Positions 1 to 9,205 of a stretch of DNA of 30,127 nt are shown in pieces. The translations under genes were made by a program, and so were the position numbers. Source of the DNA: Priapulus caudatus (Eukaryota > Priapulida > Priapulimorpha > Priapulimorphida > Priapulidae); assembly GCF_000485595.1 (NCBI RefSeq), contig NW_014577470.1, positions 168,457-198,583 on the forward strand, given 5' to 3'. A model generated the notes under the pieces. It ran no database searches. It saw only the letters and a program-made list of their open reading frames with translations, and was not told the DNA's origin. Position 1 is the stretch's first letter. Every line of letters begins with the position of its first letter.

Positions 1-600
1 CAAGCAACTAACGTAGGCTATATAAAATGGGGACAACACTGGAAGCATTCTCGCAATACACGGCTTTAACTAGCATGCAGTTAAAGCGATCATATCGCTT
101 CACGTTGTAAATTTGGGTATGTGGCGCCACATAGCGGTGATATTCGGCAAGGTTCGACATAAGCTAAAATATGAACAGAAATATGTACATAGTTCTGCAG
201 TTCGCGAACGACTGTGTGCTGATTCTAGGCTGAACGTAATAAACGCAAGCTATAATGTCTTCTCAACGATAAATGCTATTCGTTTTGCATTGATGAAAAA
301 AACTTGCGTACAACAACAACAACGCGCCGACTTTGGCCGATCCGGTCGAGCTTGGCAAGAAAATATATCGGAAAATAAACGCTAAGTAGAAAGAATTAAT
401 AACAGTGTACAGCGAAAATTAACGAAAGATCGACAATAATCACATTTGAAGCAGGAAGAGCATATATAATGAGAAATATATGATAGAATGTATTACCACA
501 TATTGCATATGATCAGCACAAATGTTCGAGACAGTGACTAAGGTATGATGCTGAAAAACAATATAATTATATAAATATATTAATTCTGTAATTACCATGT
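1..600. other. Unique AT-rich non-coding sequence
   Basis: No exon, RNA gene or transposon could be recognised here. Open frames are short, start at non-ATG codons or have no plausible protein character. The segment lies outside the large duplication: I saw no second copy of it in the window. Confidence 0.5.
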
Positions 601-1080
601 ATGGAAAGGTTTTTACATGTGCGCGCGTGTTTGCTTGCTTGTTTCTGTCCGCGCGTGTATGTGTGTGGGCGTGTGGTCGGAGATAGGTGCGTGCGTGCAA
701 GTGTGCGGCATGTCTATGCCTGTGCCTATGCCTATGCCTGCATGTGCCTATGCCTATGCCTGTGTCTGTGCATGTGTCTGTGCCTCTCTGTACGTGGGTG
801 TGGGATGCTTGCATGCATGCGTGCGAGTGCGTGGTGTGATCGTACATATATATATACATTTCAGTGTTTGACTGTGCGTTTGTATGTGCGTATCTGAGGG
901 GGTGTCACGCATCTATCTGTGTCTGTGTCTGTATCCGTGCGTCCGTGCGTCCCTCTTTATATCTCTTTCATTCTCTCTCATACTCTAGCTCGCTTTCTCG
1001 CTACCACACACACAGACTTCCTCTCACTCTCTTCCTCTCTCCTTCTCCCATTTGATTGTGTGCGTGCGTCCGTGCGTGCT
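601..1080. repeat. GT/GTGC-rich low-complexity tract with a TGCCTA/TGCCTG hexamer array
   Basis: The plus strand is a run of TG, TGCG and TGTC words. A cleaner array of TGCCTA/TGCCTG hexamers occupies about 711-770, and a CT-rich stretch lies near 950-1050. Open frames on both strands across this tract (Cys/Val/Arg-rich on one strand, His/Thr/Arg-rich on the other) are products of the repeat and not genes. Confidence 0.75.
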
Positions 1081-1280
1081 TGCGTATAGACTATAGGCCG
1101 TCCTGTCCGTTCGTTCAGTCTTGTGATCCCCTCCCCGGCAGAACATGAAAATCTTTTGTAAATAAAGGGGAAAATATGAAACAACGATTTTCATCTTATC
1201 CCACGTCTGAGGCCCGCGAGGTTTTTAGTAATTTTGCGGGAAAATTAGGAAATTCAGCTTATTATTCACCGACAACGCGT

Positions 1281-1374
1281 AGTAAAATGACGGAGTAAAA
1301 TGACGTAGTAAAATGACGTAGTAATGTGACATGAGTAAAATGACATGAGTAAAATGACATGAGTAAAATGACGG
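1281..1374. repeat. Minisatellite, seven units of 13-14 bp (AGTAAAATGACGT type)
   Basis: Seven consecutive units start at 1281, 1294, 1307, 1320, 1334, 1348 and 1362. Units end in GACGG, GACGT or GACATG, giving 13- or 14-bp lengths. Several units contain TGACGTA, which resembles a CRE half, but tandem repetition explains it more simply than regulation. The array sits just outside the left border of the duplicated segment. Confidence 0.85.
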
Positions 1375-1419
1375 AGAAAAGATGTCTATATCGTTACGAA
1401 ACCCACTCCCATACACGTC

Positions 1420-1650
1420 GGTTCACACACACGCACGCACGCACGCACGCGACGCGCGGCGACGCAGCATGCACGCACCCCGCAAAACGGCACACATGGT
1501 ACACACGCAGGGCCACGCGCACAACGCAACGCACACACACGACGCACGACCGCACGCACGCACACGCGAAGCGCGGCGCACGCACCGCAGCATCACGTGC
1601 CATCAGCGCATGCTACGCCACACACGCATGCAGCACACCGTGCCGCACAA
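1420..1650. repeat. CACG/CGCA-rich low-complexity tract at the duplication border
   Basis: The sequence is built from ACGC, ACAC and CGCG words with alternating purine and pyrimidine. It ends at about 1651, where similarity to the second copy (from about 16569) begins. The Arg/Thr/His-rich open frames here come from the simple sequence. Confidence 0.7.
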
Positions 1651-1989
1651 CACGTAGACCCACGACATGGGCCGTTCACTCACGCACGCATGCGCGACTC
1701 ACGCCTCGTACGACATTTCGCACGCATACCTCACACAACGTGCGTCGTCGGTCACTGTCTCGCCGACGATTACTGACTTGCAAAGGATACAATACTAAAA
1801 ATTGTTCGAATATAGTAATACGAATAGCAATTAAAAAAAACTGGTTCTCATGTCCCTCATAAATGTCGTAATTGCCAATTTACTTTTTGAAGCCGATGTC
1901 GTATTTATCTGGTGACGGACGAACGGCTTGTAAAACTCTGATTTCTAGAGCATCCTGGACGATATTTCTTATTATTTGGGAACACGAAA

Positions 1990-2165
1990 TTGGATGCGAT
2001 TTTTGCGATGAAATACGAGCCTATGCTACAATACCAGTGTATTGTGGTAGAAGTATTTCAACAATCACAGTGTATTGTTGAAAGCTCAGCTAACAATAAA
2101 CAGTTTGTATTTGTCAGATACAATTACACTGTGTATGTGTTAGTTACAGGATTATCTGCAAAATG
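1990..2165. other. Insertion/deletion: about 155 bp present in copy A, absent from copy B
   Basis: Copy B passes directly from TTATTTGGGAA to a single ATGAAATAC word (near 16905). Copy A has ATGAAATAC at 2008-2016 and a near-repeat ATGAGATAC at 2163-2171, with about 155 bp between. The pattern fits deletion between short direct repeats, or the reverse. The extra block contains an 8-bp inverted pair, CACAGTGT (2066-2073) and ACACTGTG (2126-2133). It is too large for an ordinary read error. Confidence 0.65.
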
Positions 2166-2169
2166 AGAT

Positions 2170-3180
2170 ACAAGCACTTATTCCTTTCTTACAAATATTT
2201 CCTTAACTCGTGACCGTTATTTGCAAGATGAGCACATGTTCTATATGCAAGTTCAACTGCTTTTAGAATTCTACCCTCTAAAACGGCATAAGAAATATCA
2301 AGACTGCGAATCCGCAGATAATTGTTATTGTTCGTAGAGTAAACAAGTTTTTAAGTTTGTTTAGTTTAACAAAACAAGGTATAGTTTAAATAAAACAAAC
2401 CTGTCCGCATAGGCACCTTCCAAGGCGTTCTAAACAACAAAATTTTCACATCTCGCAATGTTTATACAAAGATCAATGTTCGCTCGTCCCTACAATCTAT
2501 GGGACGAGCAGTACGTATCATGACAGTAATAGTAGCCGGTGCATGGAAGGGCGCTTGCAGCGAAGCACTTTCGCACACGTTGTCATGATAGAGTACGCGA
2601 CCTACCGGGTTAGATGATGGCGTATCGTGTTTGGGTGAAGTGGAATTAGCATGGGGGAGCGAAGGTGTTAGTTATAACGGGAGTTACGCAGTTTACAATG
2701 GCTGCCGATATACGTAGTAACGAGTACGTACGCGGATTACCACATCTTGTGAAGAAAGAATGAAATGCTGTCATACTGAACTAAACGCCTCTTGACGTGA
2801 TAGAGCCGGCATCCCTAGAGCCGAGAGTGAGATTATACTTGAAATACGACATTATATAAATAATGTTTATTTTTAAACCACAAACAGATCGAAATCTACG
2901 ACGGTAGCTGTAAAATAAATGTACGATTTATATTAACATATAACATATCGCTACAGATCTATTAAGTACGTATCCCCATGTTTCCTTTTATTTTTAATTG
3001 TGCTAATATTAATTATTTAAACCGCGTTCCAGGGGTTATAATTTAATCGAGTAACGAGTAATGCGTATCCGTGTTTGCGGTGTGTGCGACGGTTGCAGCC
3101 GAGTCGGTGGCGCGGCAAGCAAGAGGAGCGCGATATTTGCTTATGCGCGACCTTATACGACGCCCGCACGACCTGCGCTT
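2170..3180. other. Non-coding stretch of copy A
   Basis: No exon or RNA gene could be supported. The sequence is AT-rich and aligns with about 16915-17905 with many small indels. It contains inverted or self-similar words such as the TTTAGTTTAAC / GTATAGTTTAAA pair around 2345-2395. Confidence 0.5.
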
Positions 3181-3420
3181 GGTATATATATATATATATA
3201 TATATTATTAATAGTATATATATATATACTATATTATATACAATAATTAATATATTAGAGAGAGAGAGGGAGAGAGAGAAAGAGAGAGAGAAGAGGAGAA
3301 ATATACGAGAGAGAGAGCGATAGAGGGAAGATGGAGAAGTGGAGGCCGGCGGAGAGAGAAGGGAGAGGGAGAGACGAAATAGAATAGGGCAAGAGAGAGT
3401 GGCCGAAAGAGAGAAAGGAA
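3181..3420. repeat. (TA)n followed by (GA)n microsatellites
   Basis: A TA-rich tract of about 65 bp is followed from about 3254 by a long AGAG/GGAGA purine tract. The order is the same in copy B (17907-18130), with different lengths. Both tracts are open in several frames only because they are simple sequence. Confidence 0.9.
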
Positions 3421-3429
3421 GAAGTTGAT

Positions 3430-4150
3430 TTCGTTTCTCTTAGTAGCGTACTACTATAATTTAATATTTGAATTTAATATTAGTTGTCCTTCATCATCGT
3501 CTAACTATAACCACTAACTTTCATACAGCGCACCGGCGCTTTCATGTTTGTCAAGTTACATCGCGAGTTTAAGCTCAACGCCAAAACCGTAATTCAGGAG
3601 TATTCTACTACGTAAGCTGAGTAAATTACGGTCACATTCTATGGGGGGAGGGTTTCACCATCGGCATAGATGCCTGACTTTATCATTAATTATCTTATAA
3701 TAGGTTCATATTAAGTTGGTTGACTATGGTATTGATATTGGTTTATCATTGATATTATGTATTTGACGATTGCTGACCTATATCGTTGATTGACAGCGAA
3801 GTGAGTTGTAATACGAATTAGACTTATCGAAATTACATCTACAATCTGTAGAAGGTTACGATATACGATAAACTAAGTGTATTACATACATACCGAATGC
3901 ATATATCCATTTATCCATGCACGGGATACCGCAAGCTGTGTGCTCCCTTTATTTGTAATCTTGACTAATTAAGATCACAAGTAGTAATAATTGAATGTAT
4001 CGACGGTTAATCCACGCCACAAAGTCACCCATTAGGGTACACAAACTGCCAGCACACTAGTGATACATAATGTAACCCAAACCACAAAAGAGGACACTGC
4101 ATACATGCTTTCTGCTCGCTATAACTCGCGAGACCGTAGCCCGTGCGTTA
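3430..4150. other. Non-coding stretch of copy A
   Basis: No coding or RNA feature is visible. It aligns with about 18140-18845 of copy B and is AT-rich without obvious repeats. Confidence 0.45.
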
Positions 4151-4156
4151 CAATAT

Positions 4157-4312
4157 TATCAAGAGCATATATAATACTAGAGAATATTAAGCGTATTAAG
4201 AACGTATTAAGAGCGTATTAAGAGAGAATATTAAGCGTATTAAGAACGTAATAAGAGCGTATTAAGAGAGAATATTAAGCGTATTAAGAGCCTTCATAAT
4301 ACGCTCTTGATA
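4157..4312. repeat. Tandem array flanked by perfect 10-bp inverted repeats (MITE- or Helentron-like?)
   Basis: TATCAAGAGC at 4157-4166 is matched by its exact reverse complement at 4303-4312. Between them lies a higher-order array: 44-bp units start at 4182 and 4226, and a partial unit starts at 4270. Each is built of 11-12-bp subunits of the CGTATTAAGA type. Non-autonomous Helentron and pearl-type elements of invertebrates often combine subterminal inverted repeats with a core of short tandem repeats, so such an origin is possible, but no diagnostic end motif was established. The homologous element in copy B is 18851-19000. Confidence 0.55.
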
Positions 4313-4319
4313 TTATGTA

Positions 4320-4835
4320 TACCTTATTCGTTTGTAAATATTTATTAAAACTAACGAGAGCGCTTTTGATAAGTTGATGTGAAAAATAACAAATCTTATA
4401 TGCTACACTTTAATAATTTCAACTGCTCAGTGTCCTTATCTTTCTTGCAACGCATGGTAGCTTACATAGCGGCTGATCTCCGTACGATCTCCCCTTTACA
4501 CGCATCGATCCTTAATACAAAATACCCATGATAACGGTAAAATTTAGCAGTTAAACCTGCTCAATGGCCGTCTCTTTCTCCCAACGTGTCGTATCTTATA
4601 GCGGCAGTTTATTTTATAATGCGCAATAGGTAAATTATAATATACAGTACATTAATTATAGCTGCTCTGTCAAACACGCACCAGCTTCAACTGTCAACTG
4701 TCGAACTGTCAACGCATCACCATGCATGCATGCATCTCGTTACCATCGCGGGTAATTAGTTTCATTTAGCTATACGCACGCACGCGGTCTCTATGGAATG
4801 GTTACGCTATCTCCTACACTTCGTAGATATCGGTA
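4320..4835. other. Non-coding stretch of copy A
   Basis: No gene is supported. It contains a short ACTGTCAA/ACTGTCGA repeat near 4688-4712 and an alternating CATG/GCAT run near 4719-4735. It aligns with about 19010-19530. Confidence 0.45.
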
Positions 4836-4837
4836 GT

Positions 4838-4915
4838 ATTATATATATAATATTATATATATATATATATATATATTATATCTATATATAGCGCATATAT
4901 TATATATTTATACGG
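4838..4915. repeat. (TA)n microsatellite
   Basis: Nearly pure TA/TAT sequence. The equivalent in copy B is about 19545-19615. Confidence 0.9.
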
Positions 4916-5264
4916 TCGTCTAACTTTTATTTTTCTTACGGCGGCGCGCAATTACGCCTAGAATTAGTTATTATGTCATACCCTTCATAACATTCAACAT
5001 TTGTTGATCTTGTGTACGTGTTAAATGTGATGTTACATACCAGTTAGTTTATTTATTTATTATATATTTTTGATGCTCTTGAGCTTATTGTTTGTTGAAT
5101 TAAGTTTTGTTATGCTAAGCCTATTTGACTGATCATACCTGTTCTCCTTTGCGTAAGCGATCATGTATCTTTCAGGTATGTTAAACTCATGGTGATTCCA
5201 TATAACAGCCATCATGTAATGTGAATATATAAATCAGGAGCTGAAGATAATTATAGATCTTAAT

Positions 5265-5435
5265 ATAAATTAGATATATATAAATATATATATATATATA
5301 ATATAGATAAGAGATATATGATATACTAGATATATATTAATATTAGAATATACTTAATACCTAGATATATTAAATTATATTATATTTATAATAGTATATA
5401 TATATTTATATATAATATAGATATATGTATCTTAC
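5265..5435. repeat. Degenerate TATA/GATATA-rich AT tract
   Basis: A mixture of TATA, GATA and AATATA words over about 170 bp with almost no C or G. The equivalent in copy B is about 19965-20120. The 4916-5264 stretch before it shows nothing recognisable. Confidence 0.8.
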
Positions 5436-5564
5436 TCCTGATAATAATCCATTTAGGAGTGGCTGACTCGAAGAACTTCACAGTCAACTCGCCTCCCACG
5501 CAATTCTAAACTCATATAACCAGCTATATTATGTATGTATCTTGCAATGCGTGCATAAACATTT

Positions 5565-5600
5565 TTGAATTGAATTGAATTGAATTGAATTGAATTGAAT
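5565..5600. repeat. (TTGAA)7 pentanucleotide array
   Basis: Seven clean TTGAA units. In copy B (about 20252-20285) the array is interrupted (TTGAATGTGAATTGATATTGAA), so this locus varies between the copies. Confidence 0.9.
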
Positions 5601-5900
5601 GAAGGAGGCAGCGATATAGGGTAATCCAGTTTACACACGATGTAGGCCAGCTATTGCCATATAAATAATATAGTAGAATAGGACAAATATTAATAAAATT
5701 ATAGTGACAAGTACATACAAACATGGATGATTGGTATTCATAATGTATATAAATCTGTTTCATCTATATACATATCTCTAAGGATATTCTCTCACATAGA
5801 CGGCACCGCTGTCCGCGATATCACTGTGATGTCATCGTAGTACCAGCCTATCACAGCTCGAGCGTTCAAGCGTGACCCCGCCGTGACCTTTTGTCGTAAT
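5601..5900. other. Non-coding stretch upstream of the small acidic gene
   Basis: No gene or RNA feature supported. It aligns with about 20290-20600 of copy B. Confidence 0.4.
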
Positions 5901-6141
5901 GTTGGCGCGCGCGCGCGCTGGGCAGTAGCCGCAGTACCAGTGTGTGTGTGGATACTGTTGGGAGCGGGCTTGTTTGTGTACTCGCTGGGTGCGTGCGAGT
6001 TGACGTATGTGGAGTAGAAACGACGTACAGTAGGCTACGATTGCGACGTAGCCGTTGCGCTCTACGTGTACTTGCATGAATGATGAGGTCGTGCTAGATC
6101 ATGATGTAGCTAGCCGCTCACTCTCTACCTCGTCTGAAGTA

Positions 6142-6157
6142 ATAGACTATAGTCTAT
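6142..6157. promoter_or_regulatory. Perfect 16-bp palindrome ATAGACTATAGTCTAT
   Basis: The sequence equals its own reverse complement and lies about 410 bp upstream of the small gene's ATG. In copy B (about 20849-20870) four extra bases break the symmetry (ATAGACTGTCTATAGTCTAT). It could be a dimeric protein site or chance. Confidence 0.35.
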
Positions 6158-6334
6158 ACAACGCAGAGGTCGCAGGCAACGGTGCGGCTCAAGGATAGAG
6201 AAACGGTGCACCAAGTGACCCACTGACTGGTACAGTGGTTGTGGTATTGGAAGTTCAAACGCTGGAGCACACACACTGGGTGAACAGCACATCGCCATCG
6301 GCAAGTAACACAGTGTCCGGGAAAGGACCCGTTC

Positions 6335-6475
6335 TCTTCCCCTCTCCCTTTCTTTCTCTCTCCTCTCTGTCTATCTCTCTCTCTCCCTCTCTTTCTCTCT
6401 CCCTCTTTCTCCCTCTCTCTATCTCTCTCTCTCCCCCCTCTCTCTCCCTCCATCTCCCCCTCTTTCTCCTTTATT
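6335..6475. repeat. (CT)n / CTCTCTC polypyrimidine tract in the presumed 5' leader
   Basis: Over 130 bases of almost pure C and T on the plus strand. The equivalent in copy B is about 21045-21170, with different spacing. If transcribed it would give a pyrimidine-rich leader. It also creates open frames on both strands (Ser/Leu/Pro on plus, Arg/Glu/Gly on minus) that are not genes. Confidence 0.85.
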
Positions 6476-6566
6476 TACGGTGGATCTGTCTTGCTGACCT
6501 TCCGCCCATCTGTCTCCGCTCGCGCGCACCGACCTCCAACGAGGCGCAGGCAGCATCAAATCAAAC

Positions 6567-7094
6567 ATGGCCGCCGATTACCTAGACTACAACTTGGACG
6601 GCTCCACGCACCTCGACCGCGAGCTGATACAGCAGCAACTGTCGACGACGAACCGACGCTTCGAGCGCGCCTGCGCTCACGTCCGCTTCCTGCAGCGCAG
6701 CATCGACGACCTGAAGAAGCTCTACCGGCGCTCCGTCGACGATGGCAACCGCGCCGCGCAGTACAAGTACAAGATAAAGCTGTCGGTGACGATGGGAATC
6801 AAGTGCTACTTCTACGACTACGCGTGCGAGAAGGCGCAGGAGGTAGCGGAGATGCGCTACAAGCTCGGCCTCCTCGAGCCCGTCACCGACGACGACGACG
6901 ACGACGACAACGACAACGTTAGCAACGACGACGACGACGACGATTCGGATGGCAACGACTTCGAAGTGTTGTATCAGAGTGGCGAAGACGACGACGAAGA
7001 CGCGGAAAACATGGCAGACGCCGAAGATGCGGGGTTGTCGTCGCCGAACGGGGACGGTGGCGACGCGGGACTCGATGGAGGGAAGTCTAAATGA
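6567..7094 (+). CDS. Uncharacterised 175-aa protein, helical N-terminus and acidic C-terminus
   Basis: I do not recognise the family. The ATG lies in a good animal context (CAAACATGG), is preceded by an in-frame TGA at 6495-6497, and the ORF runs uninterrupted to TGA. Residues 1-25 are acidic/polar (starting MAADYLDYNL). Residues 26-60 (RRFERACAHVRFLQRSIDDL region) and 62-103 look like two long amphipathic helices rich in Arg, Lys, Leu and aromatic residues (YKYKIKL, CYFYDYACEKAQEV). Residues 107-153 form a disordered acidic tail dominated by Asp, encoded by repeated GAC. The end is Gly/Ser-rich and finishes GGKSK. No signal peptide, membrane segment or catalytic motif is visible. Strong C/G third-position bias and the sharp contrast between a structured and a low-complexity half support a real gene. 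It is unspliced over its full length. The second copy (21268-21789) is frameshifted. A small adaptor or nuclear/chaperone-like protein is conceivable but not shown. Confidence 0.82.
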   Translation: MAADYLDYNLDGSTHLDRELIQQQLSTTNRRFERACAHVRFLQRSIDDLKKLYRRSVDDGNRAAQYKYKIKLSVTMGIKCYFYDYACEKAQEVAEMRYKLGLLEPVTDDDDDDDNDNVSNDDDDDDSDGNDFEVLYQSGEDDDEDAENMADAEDAGLSSPNGDGGDAGLDGGKSK

Positions 7095-7135
7095 CGAATG
7101 TCGTTGGAAGCGCGTGCAGCGGCCGCGGGGATGTT

Positions 7136-7205
7136 GTCAAGGGCTAATAATACGTGTAATATAATGTACAACATACATGTATGTTATGTATTATTAGCTC
7201 TTGAC
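7136..7205. other. Long hairpin 1 in the 3' flank of the small gene
   Basis: The 18-nt arm at 7136-7153 pairs with 7188-7205 (all Watson-Crick except one G-U in RNA). Inside it, 7161-7170 pairs with 7178-7187 (two G-U pairs) around a 7-nt loop, leaving a 7-nt one-sided bulge at 7154-7160. The whole is about 28 paired positions in 70 nt, beginning 42 nt after the stop codon. It could be a 3'UTR structure, a small-RNA precursor or a relic of a palindromic element. Copy B has the same hairpin at 21830-21897 with one base missing from the left arm. Confidence 0.6.
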
Positions 7206-7402
7206 TTTTTCAACCTGCACGTGTATACGTGTGCGGGAGCGAGCGTTGTCCGAATTTCCTTCTCATTCCCTACCGATGTATAGTAGTATAGTTTAATTAT
7301 CGAGTGGTTTAACCGCGAGTGGAGACCCACTATTCCATCGACCTATCTGTTAAAATCATTGCCAGCGGGAACGAGTCTGCTGCCTTCCGGCCCCTTGCCA
7401 CC

Positions 7403-7480
7403 ACCACGCTCAGGCTACTGCACATACATATGTAACCTCATATATAGATGGTTATGTATGTGCTGTAGCGTGAGTGTGGT
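7403..7480. other. Long hairpin 2, microRNA-precursor-like, in the 3' flank of the small gene
   Basis: Arms 7403-7437 and 7450-7480 pair over about 31 positions with one G-U, one G-G and one U-U mismatch and a 3-nt bulge near the loop. The terminal loop is 12 nt (7438-7449). Size, stem length and imperfect pairing resemble an animal pre-miRNA. I recognise no known miRNA seed in it. In copy B (22095-22172) both arms are identical and only the loop has a substitution. Either strand could be the transcribed one. A short palindromic transposon is the main alternative. Confidence 0.5.
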
Positions 7481-7499
7481 CGACACGGTTATGACTTGA

Positions 7500-8780
7500 T
7501 TCCGCTGCCAGTGGTTGCGATGATGTGCTGAATTGTGACAATGTACCGAGCTGTGTTGCAGTGTAAGGAAATGTACACATATATGACTAGACATCAGAAT
7601 CTGGTGAAATATCAGAGATCGCATGTCGTACTACGTACTACACTGTCTTATCAAAGTCTCAATTTCGAGGCCAAATGTATATCCAAAGTTATTTGGTAAC
7701 ACTGTGTCGAAATGTAGATGTATTCAAAGAGTAATCTGTGAAGGCGAGAGAGGAGGAAGCAACGGTTACAGAGCGTAGATTTAGGCGGCATGACCAGGTT
7801 CTGTCCACTTCCTCAGTGCCAGTTAAACTGACTACACAGCGAGACACTAGTTTAGAATGCTGAGATACCAAGGGTGCCTATGTGGACAGAGTGTCCAAGA
7901 AGCTCAGTTTGTTGAGCCTGCATTGATATGGGTTTTTAATTGCATGGTTTTTGATTTTACAAGGATTACCTGAGTGTTACACCATAGTGTACTTACAGAC
8001 GGGATTGCTGAACGTGCTTGGTGGCGCCATCTGCAGTGTAAATATGTGTATAACCGATTTGCCGTCCTCGGCTGGTACGAAGTTGAAAGAAATTCTGTGA
8101 TATTACCTACAATACACTTGACGTTTCTCGTAGTTATTCTCGCTATTTTCTTTTTCGAGAACCACAGTCTAATCCACAGGTAATCGCGAAGTTCACCTTC
8201 CATTTAGAAAGGTCAACGAGGCAACAAGAATCATTCAAAGAAAACCCCAATTTCGTGGACAGTTATCAGTTTTATTTTCCGTGTAACATGTAAACTCCTT
8301 TCACATAAAAACAGCACATTCATGAGTGTTTTCCTGGTCTGAACCCTAGCTGGCCATTGTCACGTGATGACCCCAAGGCAAAGGAAGATTTCGTTATTAA
8401 AAGCTCTTGGTTAAAACGCCCCGTGTCCTAAAAACTGGGTGAATAACATTGGGTGAAATTTGGATTTGAACCAGAGGAAACTATATATAGTCTTTGATAT
8501 ACATAGCCGATTCGAACGTGTACGTAGTTACTCACAGGAAAAACCACCAACGTGGAACATTTTAGACTATTTCTTTCATGTCGGTAAAGACTCATCATTT
8601 GCTTGGTGCTCTACACAGAGTCCCAATAATTGTTTCGTGTAAGCCAAAGGACGTCTTACCGTAGAACTCCACGTAAGTAATAAAACCACACAAATTACTA
8701 GTGTGCTCCCGGGAAACCTTTCCTCGTGAAACCTAGTAACGAGAGTTCGTGATGGAAGTGGTGGTACGATGCACAAAATC
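7500..8780. other. Non-coding stretch of copy A
   Basis: No gene supported. It aligns well with about 22190-23470 and is one of the better-preserved parts of the duplication. Short open frames here are not shared in frame between the copies. It contains one CTCF-like word (8021-8037). Confidence 0.45.
8021..8037. promoter_or_regulatory. Possible insulator-type motif (GGCGCCATCTGC)
   Basis: GGTGGCGCCATCTGCAGTG around this position contains GCGCCATCT, close to the reported fly CTCF core (AGATGGCGC on the other strand). The same word is unchanged in copy B near 22713-22731. A related TGGCGCCATC occurs at 9299-9308. Motif resemblance only. Confidence 0.25.
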
Positions 8781-8826
8781 CACTGATGGTGGTGGTAAGA
8801 TGGGCAACAGCTAGAGCATTGACGAC

Positions 8827-9205
8827 ATGCCATGGAACGATCGGACTGCAACATGATGACCAACTGGTGCACCATGAAATGATCAAAACTGTAACATGGT
8901 GATAACCTGGTGCACCATGGAATGATCAAAACTGTAACATGGTGATAACCTGGTGCACTCACCATGAAATGATCAAAACTGTAAAACCATGGTGATAACC
9001 TGGTCACCATGGAATAGTCAAGACTGTAAACATGGTAATAATAATATTATGGACCACACATGACATGGATAACATGACACACATGGACTGAGCATGATGG
9101 CTACCCGGTGCACCATAGAATGGTCAAGACTAACATGATGACCGCGGTGCACCATGAAGGTCACCATTTAACATGATGACAACTGACACACCATGCATGG
9201 TCAGA
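8827..9205. repeat. Minisatellite, 43-bp unit (CACCATGGAATGATCAAAAC type)
   Basis: Units beginning CACCATG start at 8870, 8913, 8960 and 9005, with more diverged units to about 9205. The basic spacing is 43 bp, with small insertions. Each unit carries an internal near-palindrome of the CACCATGGTG kind. Copy B has the same array at about 23505-23815 with fewer canonical units, so unit number differs between copies. Confidence 0.85.

Larger units (their letters stand above)
5901..6500 (+). promoter_or_regulatory. Probable promoter/5' flank of the small acidic gene
   Basis: The sequence changes from AT-rich to CpG-containing before the gene. It includes an alternating GC run (about 5906-5919), TGACGTATG near 6001-6009 and a perfect 16-bp palindrome (6142-6157). 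A CT-rich tract (6340-6475) ends about 90 bases before the ATG. An in-frame TGA at 6495-6497 shows that the ORF does not extend upstream in this frame. No transcription start can be fixed from sequence alone, and the assignment as promoter rests on position. Confidence 0.35.

Noticed and set aside
440-900. Overlapping frames of 84-139 codons on both strands
   Set aside because: Low-complexity Cys/Val/Arg or His/Thr/Arg text from GT-rich simple repeats.
3181-5435. TA-rich palindromic runs considered as cruciform or origin-like elements
   Set aside because: Simple TA repeats are self-complementary by nature, and nothing else suggests an origin.
5832-6077. Minus-strand frame beginning MQVHVERNGY, found in both copies
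   Set aside because: Only the first 18 or so codons agree. After that the copies diverge by frameshift, and composition is not coding-like.
6154-6585. Frames of 99 and 116 codons across the CT tract
   Set aside because: Ser/Leu and Arg/Glu repeats reflect (CT)n. The real gene starts downstream at 6567.
8456-8520. GGTTCAAATCC and GTTCGAATC words on the minus strand, like tRNA B boxes
   Set aside because: No matching A box, cloverleaf or acceptor stem could be built around either word.
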